Made by a program: the position numbers and the translations under genes. A stretch of 64,000 nucleotides of DNA, taken from contig OZ024741.1 of assembly GCA_964016885.1 (NCBI GenBank), positions 34,502,922 through 34,566,921 on the forward strand. Reading direction: 5' to 3'. Positions within the stretch are counted from its first letter, which is position 1. Each line of letters begins with the position of its first letter. The notes under the pieces were generated by a model. The model ran no database searches, had not been told where the DNA came from, and worked only from the letters and a program-made list of their open reading frames with translations. Of the stretch, positions 1 through 12,819 are shown piece by piece. This stretch comes from Eledone cirrhosa. Lineage: Eukaryota; Mollusca; Cephalopoda; Octopoda; Eledonidae.

Positions 1-2353
1 AGTGGACATGATCAATGTGAAATAAAGTGGACATGATCAATGTGAAATAGAGTGGACATGATCAATGTGAAATAGAGTGGACATGATCAATGTGAAATAA
101 AGTGGACATGATCAATGTGAAATAGAGTGGACATTATCAATGTGAAATAGAGTGGACATGATCAATGTGAAATAAAGTGGACATGATCAATGTGAAATAA
201 AGTGGACATGATCAATGTGAAATAGAGTGGACATGATCAATGTGAAATAGAGTGGACATGATCAATGTGAAATAGAGTGGACATGATCAATGTGAAATAG
301 AGTGGACATGATCAATGTGAAATAAAGTGGACATGATCAATGTGAAATAGAGTGGACATGATCAATGTGAAATAAAGTGGACATGATCAATGTGAAATAG
401 AGTGGACATGATCAATGTGAAATAGAGTGGACATGATCAATGTGAAATAGAGTGGACATGATCAATGTGAGATAGAGTGGACATGATCAATGTGAAATAG
501 AGTGGACATGATCAATGTGAAATAGAGTGGACATGATCAATGTGAAATAGAGTGGACATGATCAATGTGAAATAAAGTGGACATGATCAATGTGAAATAG
601 AGTGGACATGATCAATGTGAAATAAAGTGGACATGATCAATGTGAAATAGAGTGGACATGATCAATGTGAAATAGAGTGGACATGATCAATGTGAAATAG
701 AGTGGACATGATCAATGTGAAATAGAGTGGACATGATCAATGTGAAATAAAGTGGACATGATCAATGTGAAATAGAGTGGACATGATCAATGTGAAATAA
801 AGTGGACATGATCAATGTGAAATAAAGTGGACATGATCAATGTGAAATAGAGTGGACATGATCAATGTGAAATAGAGTGGACATGATCAATGTGAAATAG
901 AGTGGACATGATCAATGTGAAATAGAGTGGACATGATCAATGTGAAATAGAGTGGACATGATCAATGTGAAATAGAGTGGACATGATCAATGTGAAATAA
1001 AGTGGACATGATCAATGTGAAATAGAGTGGACATGATCAATGTGAAATAGAGTGGACATGATCAATGTGAAATAAAGTGGACATGATCAATGTGAAATAG
1101 AGTGGACATGATCAATGTGAAATAGAGTGGACATGGTCAATGTGAAATAGAGTGGACATGATCAATGTGAAATAGAGTGGACATGATCAATGTGAAATAG
1201 AGTGGACATGGTCAATGTGAAATAGAGTGGACATGATCAATGTGAAATAGAGTGGACATGATCAATGTGAAATAAAGTGGACATGATCAATGTGAAATAG
1301 AGTGGACATGATCAATGTGAAATAGAGTGGACATGATCAATGTGAAATAGAGTGGACATGGTCAATGTGAAATAGAGTGGACATGATCAATGTGAAATAG
1401 AGTGGACATGATCAATGTGAAATAAAGTGGACATGATCAATGTGAAATAAAGTGGACATGATCAATGTGAAATAGAGTGGACATGATCAATGTGAAATAG
1501 AGTGGACATGATCAATGTGAAATAGAGTGGACATGATCAATGTGAAATAGAGTGGACATGATCAATGTGAAATAGAGTGGACATGATCAGTGTGAAATAG
1601 AGTGGACATGATCAGTGTGAAATAAAGTGGACATGATCAATGTGAAATAGAGTGGACATGATCAATGTGAAATAGAGTGGACATGATCAATGTGAAATAG
1701 AGTGGACATGATCAATGTGAAATAGAGTGGACATGGTCAATGTGAAATAGAGTGGACATGGTCAATGTGAAATAGAGTGGACATGGTCAATGTGAAATAG
1801 AGTGGACATGATCAATGTGAAATAGAGTGGACATGGTCAATGTGAAATAGAGTGGACATGATCAATGTGAAATAGAGTGGACATGATCAATGTGAAATAG
1901 AGTGGACATGGTCAATGTGAAATAGAGTGGACATGGTCAATGTGAAATAGAGTGGACATGGTCAATGTGAAATAGAGTGGACATGATCAATGTGAAATAG
2001 AGTGGACATGGTCAATGTGAAATAGAGTGGACATGATCAATGTGAAATAAAGTGGACATGATCAATGTGAAATAGAGTGGACATGATCAATGTGAAATAG
2101 AGAGGACATGATCAATGTGAAATAGAGTGGGCATGATCAATGTGAAATAAAGTGGACATAATCAATGTGAAATAGAGTGGACATGATCAATGTGAAATAG
2201 AGAAGACATGATCAATGTGAAATAGAGTGGGCATGATCATGTCCACTTTATTTCACATGATCAATGTGAAATAGAGTGGACATGATCAATGTGAAATAAA
2301 GTGGACATGATCAATGTGAAATAGAGTGGACATGATCAATGTGAAATAAAGTG
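1..2353. repeat. 25-bp satellite array, about 94 units, truncated by the window edge
   Basis: Tandem unit AGTGGACATGATCAATGTGA followed by AATAG or AATAA, repeated without interruption. The commonest variation is A/G at unit position 25. A second variant, ATGGTCAA for ATGATCAA, is concentrated between about 1130 and 2030. Divergence rises toward the right edge (2100-2260). The unit contains the palindrome TGATCA. Because 25 is not a multiple of 3 and stops occur in the unit, the array is not coding. It starts at base 1, so its true length is unknown. Confidence 0.97.
2238..2258 (-). repeat. Single inverted satellite unit inside the array
   Basis: At this point the array reads CATGTCCACTTTATTTCACA, the reverse complement of most of one unit, and then resumes in the normal orientation. 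This makes a short local palindrome near the degenerate right end of the array. Confidence 0.85.
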
Positions 2354-2419
2354 TCTTCTTGTTCAAGCAAAATATTATTGGAGAGAAAAGTGAAGAGAAT
2401 ATAGAAGAGCATGCATGTA

Positions 2420-2422
<3 letters not shown>

Positions 2423-2470
<48 letters not shown>
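2423..2470. repeat. (TA)n microsatellite
   Basis: Uninterrupted TA dinucleotides ending exactly where the palindrome at 2471 begins. Confidence 0.95.
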
Positions 2471-2477
<7 letters not shown>

Positions 2478-2666
2478 TATAGCTATCGCCGTATTTTGAC
2501 TAAAGAAATTATTTAGCCTGATAGTGGGGTTAAGAACCCTTGGAGAAATGGAAAAAGATGAGTATTGACGTACATGTACCTCAATACTCATCTTTTTCCA
2601 TTTCTCCGAGGGTTATTAATTTCTTTAATTTCTTTAGTCAAAATCGGCGATAGCTTATATTTCTAA
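2471..2666. mobile_element. Palindromic fold-back element in (TA)n
   Basis: The left arm begins TTAGAAATATAGCTATCGCC and the right arm ends with its inverse (GGCGATAGCTTATATTTCTAA). The arms are about 95 bp with small indels and meet near 2565-2580. The insertion abuts a TA tract. No intact hammerhead core is visible: the left arm has CTGATAG and GAAA around a GGGTT/AACCC stem, which may be a decayed one. Confidence 0.75.
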
Positions 2667-2791
2667 TTTCAAACCCGCTCGCTGTTTCGAAAATATTCTT
2701 ACTTGATATATATATATATATTTTTTTTTATTCCGGGTTCAATCGGGGGTAACCACAGTAATTTACTCAATACAAAGCACAGTATAAATAT

Positions 2792-2922
2792 TTAATATAG
2801 AAAAGGCTTCTACAAAACTAGAACTCTTTCATTCGGAAGAAATAATCAGGAAGCTTATGATGATTTCCTGATGATTTCTCCCGAATGAAACAGTTCTAGT
2901 CATGTAGAAGCCTTTTCTATAT

Positions 2923-2925
<3 letters not shown>
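2792..2925. mobile_element. Palindromic fold-back element in (TA)n, hammerhead-like core
   Basis: The left arm TAATATAGAAAAGGCTTC is matched by GAAGCCTTTTCTATATTA on the right, with the centre near 2858. The right arm (+) holds CTGATGA at 2868-2874 and GAAA at 2887-2890 around an ATTC/GAAT stem. The left arm has CTGATTA instead. Stem I is poor, so I do not call a ribozyme. A TA tract follows immediately. Confidence 0.7.
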
Positions 2926-3007
<82 letters not shown>

Positions 3008-3008
3008 T
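2926..3008. repeat. (TA)n microsatellite
   Basis: About 80 bp of TA with one TG interruption, directly abutting the palindrome to its left. Confidence 0.95.
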
Positions 3009-3212
3009 AGAAAGTGAGGTTTATTTTACAAAATGAAAAATAACCGAGGTGTCCTACACGAGTGAAAGTATAAAGAAAAAAAGATGAAATCGAAAATGCA
3101 ACTGGAGTCTTATTTTTAAAAAAAATATATATTTATTTTGTTCCTTTACCGGTTTCGCAGTTCTTCTGCTTTTCAAAAGTAGAGTTGAGATGGAGGGTCT
3201 GTGGTTTTTCTC

Positions 3213-3229
3213 ACACACACACACACACA

Positions 3230-3275
<46 letters not shown>
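3213..3275. repeat. (CA)n then (TA)n microsatellite
   Basis: CA dinucleotides with one TACA interruption, followed by a short TA run. Open frames here are repeat artefacts. Confidence 0.95.
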
Positions 3276-3577
3276 GTACTTGGTTTAGGACAGTACTTGA
3301 TTTAGGAGTTGCAGAAACCCAAATGCTGGATTTTACCAACCATCCAGGGTTCCGGGTAAATTTTTTTATTACATATTTTTTTTACTTGTTTGACCCGAAT
3401 TACTTGGTCGTTTCTATGGCTGTGCGGATGACGGTTTAACCATCGTCTCAGTGTGTTTGGCCTTTTAACGTATGTTGTAGCTCTGGTTCGTCAGAATTAT
3501 TGAGCGCTTGCCACACATCTCGGAAGTTGTTTTTCGCTAATTCCAAAGCCGAAATACGATTCTCGCTAATTTATATT

Positions 3578-3580
<3 letters not shown>

Positions 3581-3628
<48 letters not shown>
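3581..3628. repeat. (TA)n microsatellite
   Basis: Uninterrupted TA run. Confidence 0.95.
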
Positions 3629-3630
<2 letters not shown>

Positions 3631-3639
3631 TGTCCTAAG

Positions 3640-3927
3640 ACTGGCATTAATTAATGGATAGTGGTCATGTAGGTCCCATGACAAAAAAGCACCCAGTCCA
3701 CACTGTAAGGTGGTCGTGTAGGCGCCCACAATAAAAGAGCACCCAGTACTCACTGTAAATGAGATTCGTGTTTCTACAGCTGGATAGCTGTAGAAATCAA
3801 GCCAGAATCAGTTCTGTATGAGCTAGACATGGTCACCTGACCTGGCATTGCCCACAACATGACAACCCGTCTAATCCATGCTACGTGGAAGAATGGATGT
3901 AATACAGTGATGATGATGATGATGTTA
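3640..3927 (+). mobile_element. LINE/SINE 3' tail copy ending in (GAT)n
   Basis: Contains two tandem copies of the CCCAGTCCACACTGTAAGGTGG-type unit (spelled CACCCAGTCCACACTGTAAG here), the phrase CCATGCTACGTGGAAGAATGG and a GATGATGATGATG terminus. The same order occurs in the RTE tails at 44.7-45.05 and 50.4-50.7 kb and in the SINE at 21784. The 5' end is unclear. Confidence 0.75.
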
Positions 3928-3939
3928 TATATATATATC

Positions 3940-3992
3940 ATCATCATCATCGTTTAACATCCATCTTCAACGCTAGCATAGGTTATACGGTT
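3940..3992 (-). mobile_element. Short fragment of the same (ATC)n-ended tail
   Basis: ATCATCATCATCGTTTAAC followed by the inverse of the GCTAGCGTGGAAGATGG signature. It lies between two TA tracts, opposite in orientation to the copy just upstream. Confidence 0.6.
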
Positions 3993-4191
3993 ATATATAT
4001 ATATATTTACTATACATACTCGAATATAAGCTGACCCACTATTTTATGTCTGAGAAATGGGGAAAAATCCAAACCTTATTTATGTAGAATTTGTAGTTGG
4101 GGAAAATCGTCAAAATATTAATTCTGAATATAAGCAGATCCCCTTTCATTGATTTTTCGGTCCCATATTCCTCGGCTTATATTCGCATATA

Positions 4192-4398
<207 letters not shown>

Positions 4399-5478
4399 GT
4401 TGCTGAGATGCTGAAGGCATCAGGGGATGTAGGCACTAAACTGGTTACACGCATCATTAATCAAGCTATATATTGCGGTGTCATACCCAAATACTGGTGC
4501 AGCAGTATTCTCATAAATTACTACAAAGGTAAAGGGGATGCTCTGGAGAGGAGCAATTATAGGGGCATAAAACTGATGGATCAGGTTATGAAAGTAGCAG
4601 AAAGAATATTAGCACAACTAATTAGAGAAATGGTCAAATTAGATGAGATGCAGTTTGGTTTTGTGCCTCGGAAAAGTATAACAGATGCCCTCTTCTTAGT
4701 GAGACAACTACAAGAGAGGTTCTTAGAGAAGAATAAGTCACTATACTTAGCTTTTGTTGACCTAGAGAAGGCCTTTGATAGGGTACCCCGATCTGTCATC
4801 TGGTGGTCCCTAAGGAAACTAGGTGTAGAGGAATGGCTTGTGAGGACAGTGCAAGCTATGTACAGAGGTGCTGACAGTAAAGTGAGAGTAGGAATGGAGT
4901 TTAGTGAGGAATTCCAGATACAAGTAGGAGTACATCAGGGTTCGGTCCTCAGCCTGCTCTTGTTCATTATAGTCCTCCAAGCCATAATAGAGGAGTTTAA
5001 GACTGGCTGCCCGTGAGAACTTCTCTATACTTATGATCTGGTTCTTATAGCAGAATCAGTAGAGGAGCTAGAGAAGAAATTCTGGCTATGGAAACATCAG
5101 TTGGAATCAAGAGGACTGAGAGTGAACATAGCTAAGATGAAAGTGTTGATGAGTAGAAAAGAGGACAAAACTCTGATTCCATCAGGGAAATGGCCATGTT
5201 CGATATGTAGAAAAGGAACTGGCATAAATTCTATAAAATGTACACAAGAGATGTAGTGGGATAGCAGGCAAACTAACAGGTAGGGAAAACTACATATGCA
5301 GTAGATGTACAGGGGAATTTGACAGTAGAAGTTGCAGTGATAGACACATTTTTCAAATGCAGGTAGGTTCTATAGAGGTGGTTGATAGCTTCCGGTGCCT
5401 AGGTGATTAGATTAGCATGGGAGGGGGGTGTTTCGAAGCCATAGTATCTAGAATAAGGATGGTTTGGAAGAAGTTTAG
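4399..5478 (+). pseudogene. Decayed RTE-type LINE reverse transcriptase fragment
   Basis: The open frame runs to 5016 and encodes the central part of a non-LTR reverse transcriptase. Visible blocks are [18 protein letters not shown] (fingers), [27 protein letters not shown] with the first catalytic Asp, and GVHQGSVLS. After a frame change the family continues as DLVLIAES, but the catalytic YADD block reads YTYD, so the second Asp pair is damaged. Next come a CSICRKG zinc-knuckle-like remnant and RMVWKKFR. The 5' end fuses to the microsatellite and no endonuclease is present. The 3' end is replaced by a SINE at 5479. The other RTE tails in this window probably belong to the same family. RTE assignment is by recognition of these blocks, not by alignment. 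Confidence 0.85.
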
Positions 5479-5640
5479 GCCAGCCAATATCCCAGTGCAT
5501 TAGTGGTACTTTATTTTATCGACCCCATAAGGATGAAAGGCAAAGTTAACTTCGGCGGGATTTGAACTCAGATCATAAAGGGAGGTAACTCTATGCTTCA
5601 AAGCATGGCGCCCGACCCTCTACCGATACTGCCAATCCTC
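5479..5640 (-). mobile_element. tRNA-derived SINE
   Basis: On the minus strand it starts with a tRNA-like head (A-box-like TTGGCAGTATCGGTAGAGG; B-box-like GAGTTCAAATCCC), then the body CTTTCATCCTTATGGGGTCG and ATAAAATAAAGTACC. It belongs to the same family as the copies at 19835, 22638, 38275, 41545 and 61945. The pol III boxes are inferred from tRNA promoter consensus. Confidence 0.85.
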
Positions 5641-6426
5641 AACAAATATGTTCCATATTTTTATACTCCACGCCCAAGGAAGATAACTCAAAATGCTTGC
5701 ATCTAAAAATTATATTAGTAATCCCCCTTTACGCGTTAATTTCTCTGATCTTTTTAAAACAGTTTTGTACCCATATACACAAGAGTACCCAAAATTCTAA
5801 TGAAAGGTATATAACTACTAATTAATGAAGCGGAAAACATAGAAGTGATTGTTCTGCACCCTCAACACTAACTTCTATATAAATGCAGACACAATAGGTT
5901 AAATTTAGTCTACAAAAATACTATTTTCACAATAGAAGGTGGAGCACAACAGCTTAACATTAAATATTGACTTTAAACTTAACAGCTAACTCCTAATTTC
6001 AAACACAACAAGCACTAATGCTAACCGTAAACCCTAACCATGACCACGAATATTAAGCAAAACTTTAAACCAGCAAACCTAAGCCCTAACAGCTTCCAAT
6101 GCCCTAGAAATAACCATAACATATATAATTACCCATGTATCAAATCAAATTCTGTGCCAGGCTTATATTAATTCTAACCTCAACAGCAAACCAAAACAGA
6201 CCATAACATTAAGGTTAAACTAACCCCCAAAGCCATCCGCTGTCCTAGCACTAATCATAACATGGATAATTGCCACTGTATGAAATCAAATTTAGGAATA
6301 ACAAATATATTTAAATGAAATGGAGAGTAATCCTCCAGTTTTTTTAACTGTATGTTTTAAGAGATGACACCCGTCCTAAAGTTAATTGGCTGGATTTATG
6401 AACAAATTAGCTTTTGTAGTTACGTG

Positions 6427-6444
6427 CACCCCCCCCCCCCCCCC
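6427..6444. repeat. Poly-C tract, variable site of the tandem unit
   Basis: A run of C preceded by TTACGTGCA and followed by ACACACTCACGATC. It is the positional equivalent of the CA tract at 8011. Confidence 0.9.
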
Positions 6445-8010
6445 GACACACACTCACGATCTCTGTAAAAATGCCATATTTATTATGGAAGGGGGAGCTA
6501 GCCCCTAAATGCAAATCCCGGCAAACATTACCACTAACCATAAACCAGCAAACCAAGGACTTCTCTAAAATCCTCCGATGACCTAGCAATAACCATGACA
6601 TAACCCCAACTACCACAAAAGAGATATAACTACTAACTAATGCAGTAGAAAACATATTAATTGCTCTACAATCTTAACATTGACTACTATATCATTGCAC
6701 ATTGAATTTAGTCTATAAAAATACCACATATTTGATAGAAAGGAGAGTACAAATCCCTAGCAATAAATACTGACTAAATTTAAGATTTAACCCCTAAATT
6801 CAAAGCCCAACAAACACTAACAATAAACTTATGCCCTAAACATGTCCATGAACTTTAGGACTAACTTTAATCCAACGAACCCTAAAATCCTCCGATGTCC
6901 TAGCAATAACCATAACATAACCCCAGTCCTAACCCCAATCTTAATAAAAGTGATATAACTACTAAATAATACAGCAGAAAAATCATTAATTACCATAGTC
7001 TTAAACCCAACGTCTATATAAATACAAATGGATTGATTTAAAGTTTGTTTATAAAAATACCATATTTATAATAGGAGGGGGGAGCATTAAGGCCTAACAC
7101 TAAATATTCACTGAACGTAATTGCTAACCTCTAAATTCATATTGTAACAAACTCTAATGCTAACCTTGAACCTTGCATGAACATTAAAACTAAACCAACA
7201 TCCATAAGCCCTAAATTCTGCCGATACCCTAGCAATAGCCATAAATATATATAATTGTCCCATGCATTAAATAAATGTTGCCTCAAGTCTAACATAAATG
7301 CTAGTAATGTCCCTTTAACCGTTAATTTGTATGATCTTTTTCAAACAGTTTTGTACACATACACACAAAAGAGTAGCCAAAATTCTAATGAAAGGTATAT
7401 AACTACTAATTAATGAAGCGGAAAACATAGAAGTGATTGTTCTGCACCCTCAACACTAACTTCTATATAAATGCAGACACAATAGGTTAAATTTAGTCTA
7501 CAAAAATACTATTTACACAATAGAAGGTGAAGCACAAAAGCCTAGCACTAAATATTGTCTTTAAACTTAACAGCTAACCCCTAAGTTCGAACCCAACAAG
7601 CACTAATGCTAACCATAAACCCTAACCATGACCACGAACATAAAGACTAATTTTAAACCAGCAAACCTAAGCTCTAACAGCCTCCGATGTCCTAGAAATA
7701 ACCATAACATATATAATTACCCATGTATCAAATCAAATTCTGTGCCAGGCTAACATTAATTCTAACCTCAACAGCAAACCAAAACATACCATAACATTAA
7801 ACTAACTCCTAAAGCCATCCGCTGTCCTAGCACTAATCATAACATGGATAATTGACAATGTATGAAATCAAATTTAGGAATAACAAATATATTTAAATGA
7901 AATGGAGAGTAATCCTCCAGTTTTTTAACTGTATGTTTTAAGAGATGACACCCCGTCCTAAAGTTAATTGGCTGGATTTATGAACAAAATAGTTTTGTAT
8001 TTACGTGTAC

Positions 8011-8225
<215 letters not shown>

Positions 8226-9829
8226 TCGCTATAAAGATACCATATTTATTATAAAAGGGGGAGCACTAAAGACTAGCAGTAAACAGCTAACCCCTAAATG
8301 CAAATCCCGGCAAACATTAACACTAACCATAAACCAGGAAACCTAGGACCACTCTAAAATCCTCCGATGTCCAAGCAATAACTATAATATAACTCCAACT
8401 ACCACAAAAGAGATATAACTACTAACCAATGCAGTAGAAAAGAGTCATTTCTCTACAATCTGAATATTGACTACTGTATAATTGCAAACACATTGAATTT
8501 AGTCTATAAAAATACCACATATATAATAGAGGGGAGAGTACACGTCTCTAGCAATAAATAATGACTAAATTTAAGAGTTAACCCCTAAATTCAAAGCCCA
8601 ACAAACACTAACAATAAACTTATACCCTAAACATGTTCGTGAACTTGAGGACTAACTTTAAATAACAAACCTAAGCCCACCCTAAAATCCTCCGATGTCC
8701 TAGCAATAACCATAACATAACCCCAGTCCTAACCCCAATCTTAATAAAAGTGATAGAACGTCTAAATACTAACGTCTATATAAATACAAACGGATTGATT
8801 TAAAGTTTGTTTATAAAAATACCATATTTATAATAGGAGGGGGGAAGCACTAAGGCCCAGCAGTAAATATTCACTGAACGTAATTGCTAACCTCTAAATT
8901 CATATCCCAACAAACTCTAAAGCTAACCTTGAACTTTCCATGAACATTAAGACTAAATTCTGTCGATACCCTAGCAATAGCCATACAATATATAATTGTC
9001 CCATGAATCAAAACAAATATGTTCCATATTTTTATATTTCACGCGCAAGGAAGATAACTCAAAAGGCTTGCATCTAAAAATTATATTAGTAATCCCCCTT
9101 TAACCGTTAATTTCTCTGATCTTCGTAAAACAGTTTTGTACACACACAAGACTACCCAAAATTCTAATGAAAGGTATATAACTACTAATTAATGAAGCGG
9201 AAAACATAGAAGTGATTGTTCTGCACCCTCAACACTAACTTCTATATAAATGCAGACACAATAGGTTAAATTTAGTCTATGAAAATACTATTTTCACAAT
9301 AGAAGGTGGAGCTCAAAAGCTTAACACTAAATATTGACTTTAAACTTAACAGCTAACCCCTAAGTTCAAACCCAACAAACACTAATGCTAACCGTAAGCC
9401 CTAACCATGACCACGAACTTTAATCCTAACTTTAAACCAGCAAACCTAAGCTCTAACAGCCTCCAATGTCCTAGAAATAAACATAACATATATAATTGCC
9501 CATGTATCAAATCAAATTCTGTGTCAGGCTAATTCTAACCTTAACAGCAAACCAAAACAGAACATAACATTAAGTTTAAACTAACTCCTAAAGCCATCCT
9601 CTGTCCTAGCACTAATCATAACATGGATAATTGCTACTGTATGAAATGTATGAAATCAAATTTAGGAATAACAAATACATTTAAATAAAATGGAGAGTAA
9701 TGGAGTGTAACTGTATGTTTTAAGAGATAAATCCCCGCCCTAAAATTAATTGGCTGGACTTAATAGACAATTGGCTGGACAAAATAGCATTTGTATGTAG
9801 ACGTACACACACGCGCGCGCGCGCGCGCG

Positions 9830-10489
9830 GGCTGGCGCAGGAAAGACTTGTCTATCTCGGAGTGGGAGGTAAGTGTGGATGTGAGGCCAGACAATTCATA
9901 GAGCCTCTTTCGTCACCTCATCTCCTAGTGAAGCTGGACATGTGTAACACCTTCATCAGCTTTAGGCGGGATCACGTTTGAGAAACATGTGTAAGATATT
10001 CCCTCTCAATGAACTCTCTCCCACATCTCTTATGTAACACTCAATACAATCATGGCTGATGACAAGCGGATCACCTCTGCACGAGTGTTCAACAAGGGGA
10101 CCCACTCGTCTCGCTTCTTTTCTCACTGGTTGTTGATGAGATCACCCACTCTGTCTGTTTGACTTCAAAGATACTCGCAGTCGACTATTTGTTTAGTATA
10201 TTAACAACAAATATGACTTACACTCCAATCAAAATCGAAATGGTCTTTCCGACAACTTTCCGCCCTCTTTTTTCTACAAAGCTAGTCATTTTCGATAGGT
10301 TTCCATGTTATAATCATTGAGAATATGTGCAAAACATAGTTATTTGCGAGCAACTTTGATGTCAGATTGGGTGGTAAGCACACAAAAAGTACAAATAAAA
10401 TAAAATAAAATAAAGGAAGAACATTTTCCACACTGAGATCAATAGCATGATGTGATGTAGTATGGTGTTGTTTGGTTTGGTGTAGTAAT
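9830..10489. other. Unassigned intergenic sequence
   Basis: After a (CG)n run at about 9806-9829 comes about 450 bp of higher GC than its surroundings (9830-10200) with no open frame above 60 codons and no family I recognise. AT-rich sequence follows to 10489. It may be part of a decayed mobile element. Confidence 0.4.
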
Positions 10490-10700
10490 GACAAATTGGT
10501 AGAGTCATTAGAACATCTGATAAAATGCTTTATAGTATTCCTTCTGGCTTTCTGCACTCTGAGTTCAAATCCCACCGAGGGTGACAGAAAAATACCAGTG
10601 TAGTACTGGGGTCAATTCTTCTTCTATATTTCTTTCTCACTTCCTTTCTCTCACTTTCTATCCTTCTCATTATTTATCCTTCCCTGGAAGAAATCTGCTG
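10490..10700 (+). mobile_element. Old tRNA-derived SINE copy
   Basis: The head resembles TTGGTAGAGTCATTAGAACA with B-box-like GAGTTCAAATCCC, then the body ACCAGTGTAGTACTGGGGTC. It is similar to the copy at 45306 and diverged by small indels. Confidence 0.7.
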
Positions 10701-10944
10701 TGTTCAAACTTGAAGAGTCTGGTATGTTTTAAAATGCCCAAGACATGCTGTATGTTATTATGACACCTCCTACAATTTTAACAGTGGAAAACTACATTCT
10801 ACATTACAAAGATTGACATTTCTCTTTAGAGTCAGAAAATACAAGTGTTAAATCTCTACAAAATTCAGATAACATGCTCACCCTCAATAGTATAATGTAT
10901 GGTCAGTAGTGTAGCAAGGTGGGGGAAGTGGGGTGCACCTTGGA

Positions 10945-11035
10945 GTGATGCATACGATCTTTGTAAAAATACCATATTTATTATAGAAGGGGAGCACTAA
11001 AGCCTAGCAGTAAACAGCTAACCCCTAAATGCAAA
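10945..11035. repeat. Isolated fragment of the 5.6-9.8 kb tandem repeat
   Basis: ATACCATATTTATTATAGAA followed by GGGAGCACTAAAGCCTAGCA and CAGCTAACCCCTAAATGCAA matches the subrepeat at 8230-8300. It lies over 1 kb outside the array. Confidence 0.8.
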
Positions 11036-11449
11036 AAATTGATTCACATGCACTAACAAATCTTTGAACTTTCTGGACACGATATATCATGATGGGGTGG
11101 AATGACTCTGCCCAGGTAACGGACCTCGTCAGCATCTACCCCCTTTACAGACTTAGAGAGGAAATCCCAGCAACACAGGAAGGTTTATATAGAGACGACT
11201 TAATTTCCTCCCTCAACCCTAATAATACCCCCTATTAGCTATTTTCTATAGACTAGTCAAGATCTTTTAATTAAAAAATGTTTCTCTTTCTTTCCTTCTT
11301 CCCCGTGACACTAGACCACTGCAGCTTATAATTGATGACTTAATTGAACACTGTACGCCTTGATTCCCAATACACTACTTAACATCTACTCTATCTATAT
11401 CACTTAACTTTGGCAGGTTATAATTTAATTTTAAAATATACTAGTTTCG

Positions 11450-11797
11450 CGTTATCTTTTCCATTACATATGTTAAATTATATTTTAGTTAATGTTTATA
11501 TTGAATATTTTTAGTTAGTTACAGTAATGGATTGTAAATTGGTCTTATTGTATTCTTATTCATGGATTAGAGTTGTTCTACAGCGAGTTTTTCTAACGGT
11601 TTAATTTCCGGAAGTGAGTATGAGATCCAAAATTAAGGGGAGCTAATGCGTAAGGGGAGGTAACTAGCTAATTAAATTAAATTAAATTAAATTATATAGG
11701 AAAGTATCAATTATTTAAATACTTTGCTCTAATTAAAAACATTCAATATAAACATTAACTAAAATATAATTTAACGTATGTAATGGAAAAGATAACA
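11450..11797. repeat. Inverted repeat, about 68-bp arms
   Basis: The left arm (11450-11518, GTTATCTTTTCCATTACATA onward) is the inverse of the right arm (11731-11797, ending ATGTAATGGAAAAGATAAC). The spacer is about 215 bp and includes an (AATTA)n tract near 11675. It may be a small fold-back element. The flanks 11036-11449 and 11798-12360 show nothing I can name. Confidence 0.7.
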
Positions 11798-12359
11798 ATA
11801 ACTTTGATACTCTCAACACATACACATTTGAACACTACAGAAACAAACATCACACTACATCCACCATAAATTTTAATACACTAACACCTTTGCTTGATAT
11901 GCTTGTATACCTGTGTTATTTTATGTGATACCTTTGCCATACAGTATTTATATATGCCTAATACCTTTGCTTGTTTCCTTCATATATATGACTAATGCAT
12001 GTGCACTCTCTACACGCTTGCATATGTACTGCTGGTGTTCTCATTCTTCCTCAATTCCTCTTTAATTCTTAGACTATTCCCTTGTATTATCTGTCGCATG
12101 TATTCCACTCTGTGCTTTTAATTTTAATTTTAATTATTGTACAATTCTCGTATTATATAAGTCGCATCCATTCCACCCTGTAAATGCGAAACTGTTGTTC
12201 ACAACATCAATATATATGTATCTATATGATTGTTCAGTTTAATAGGAGGTTAATTATATGTACAAACTTTGCTAATGCTCCGATGATTCCAAACGAAAGT
12301 TTGGAAGAAACGATTGTCAGCAATAAAATGATTTGAACATAACTTTGATAATTGTGTAA

Positions 12360-12672
12360 TTTATATATATACATATAGATACTTATATATACATATATAT
12401 ACATATATACACATATATACATATATACACATATATACATATACACACACATATATTCACATACACACACATATATACACATATACACACACACATATAT
12501 ATATATACATATACAAACACATATACACACACACATATATATATATATACACATATACATATATATAAATATACGCATAAAAAGATATGTATATACACAC
12601 ACACACATATATATTTATATACATACATACATACATACACACACACATACACATATATATATATGCATACAT

Positions 12673-12706
<34 letters not shown>

Positions 12707-12709
12707 GTA

Positions 12710-12800
<91 letters not shown>
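12360..12800. repeat. Compound (TA)n/(CATA)n/(CA)n microsatellite
   Basis: About 440 bp of alternating pyrimidine-purine repeats ending in a pure TA run of about 85 bp. Several overlapping open frames on both strands are artefacts. Confidence 0.97.
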
Positions 12801-12803
<3 letters not shown>

Positions 12804-12819
12804 TATATTGTAGGTCGCT

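Noticed and set aside
6000..6250. AACCCTAACC-like phrases as telomeric repeats
   Set aside because: They are irregular, embedded in a 1.6-1.8 kb tandem unit, and never form a regular hexamer array.
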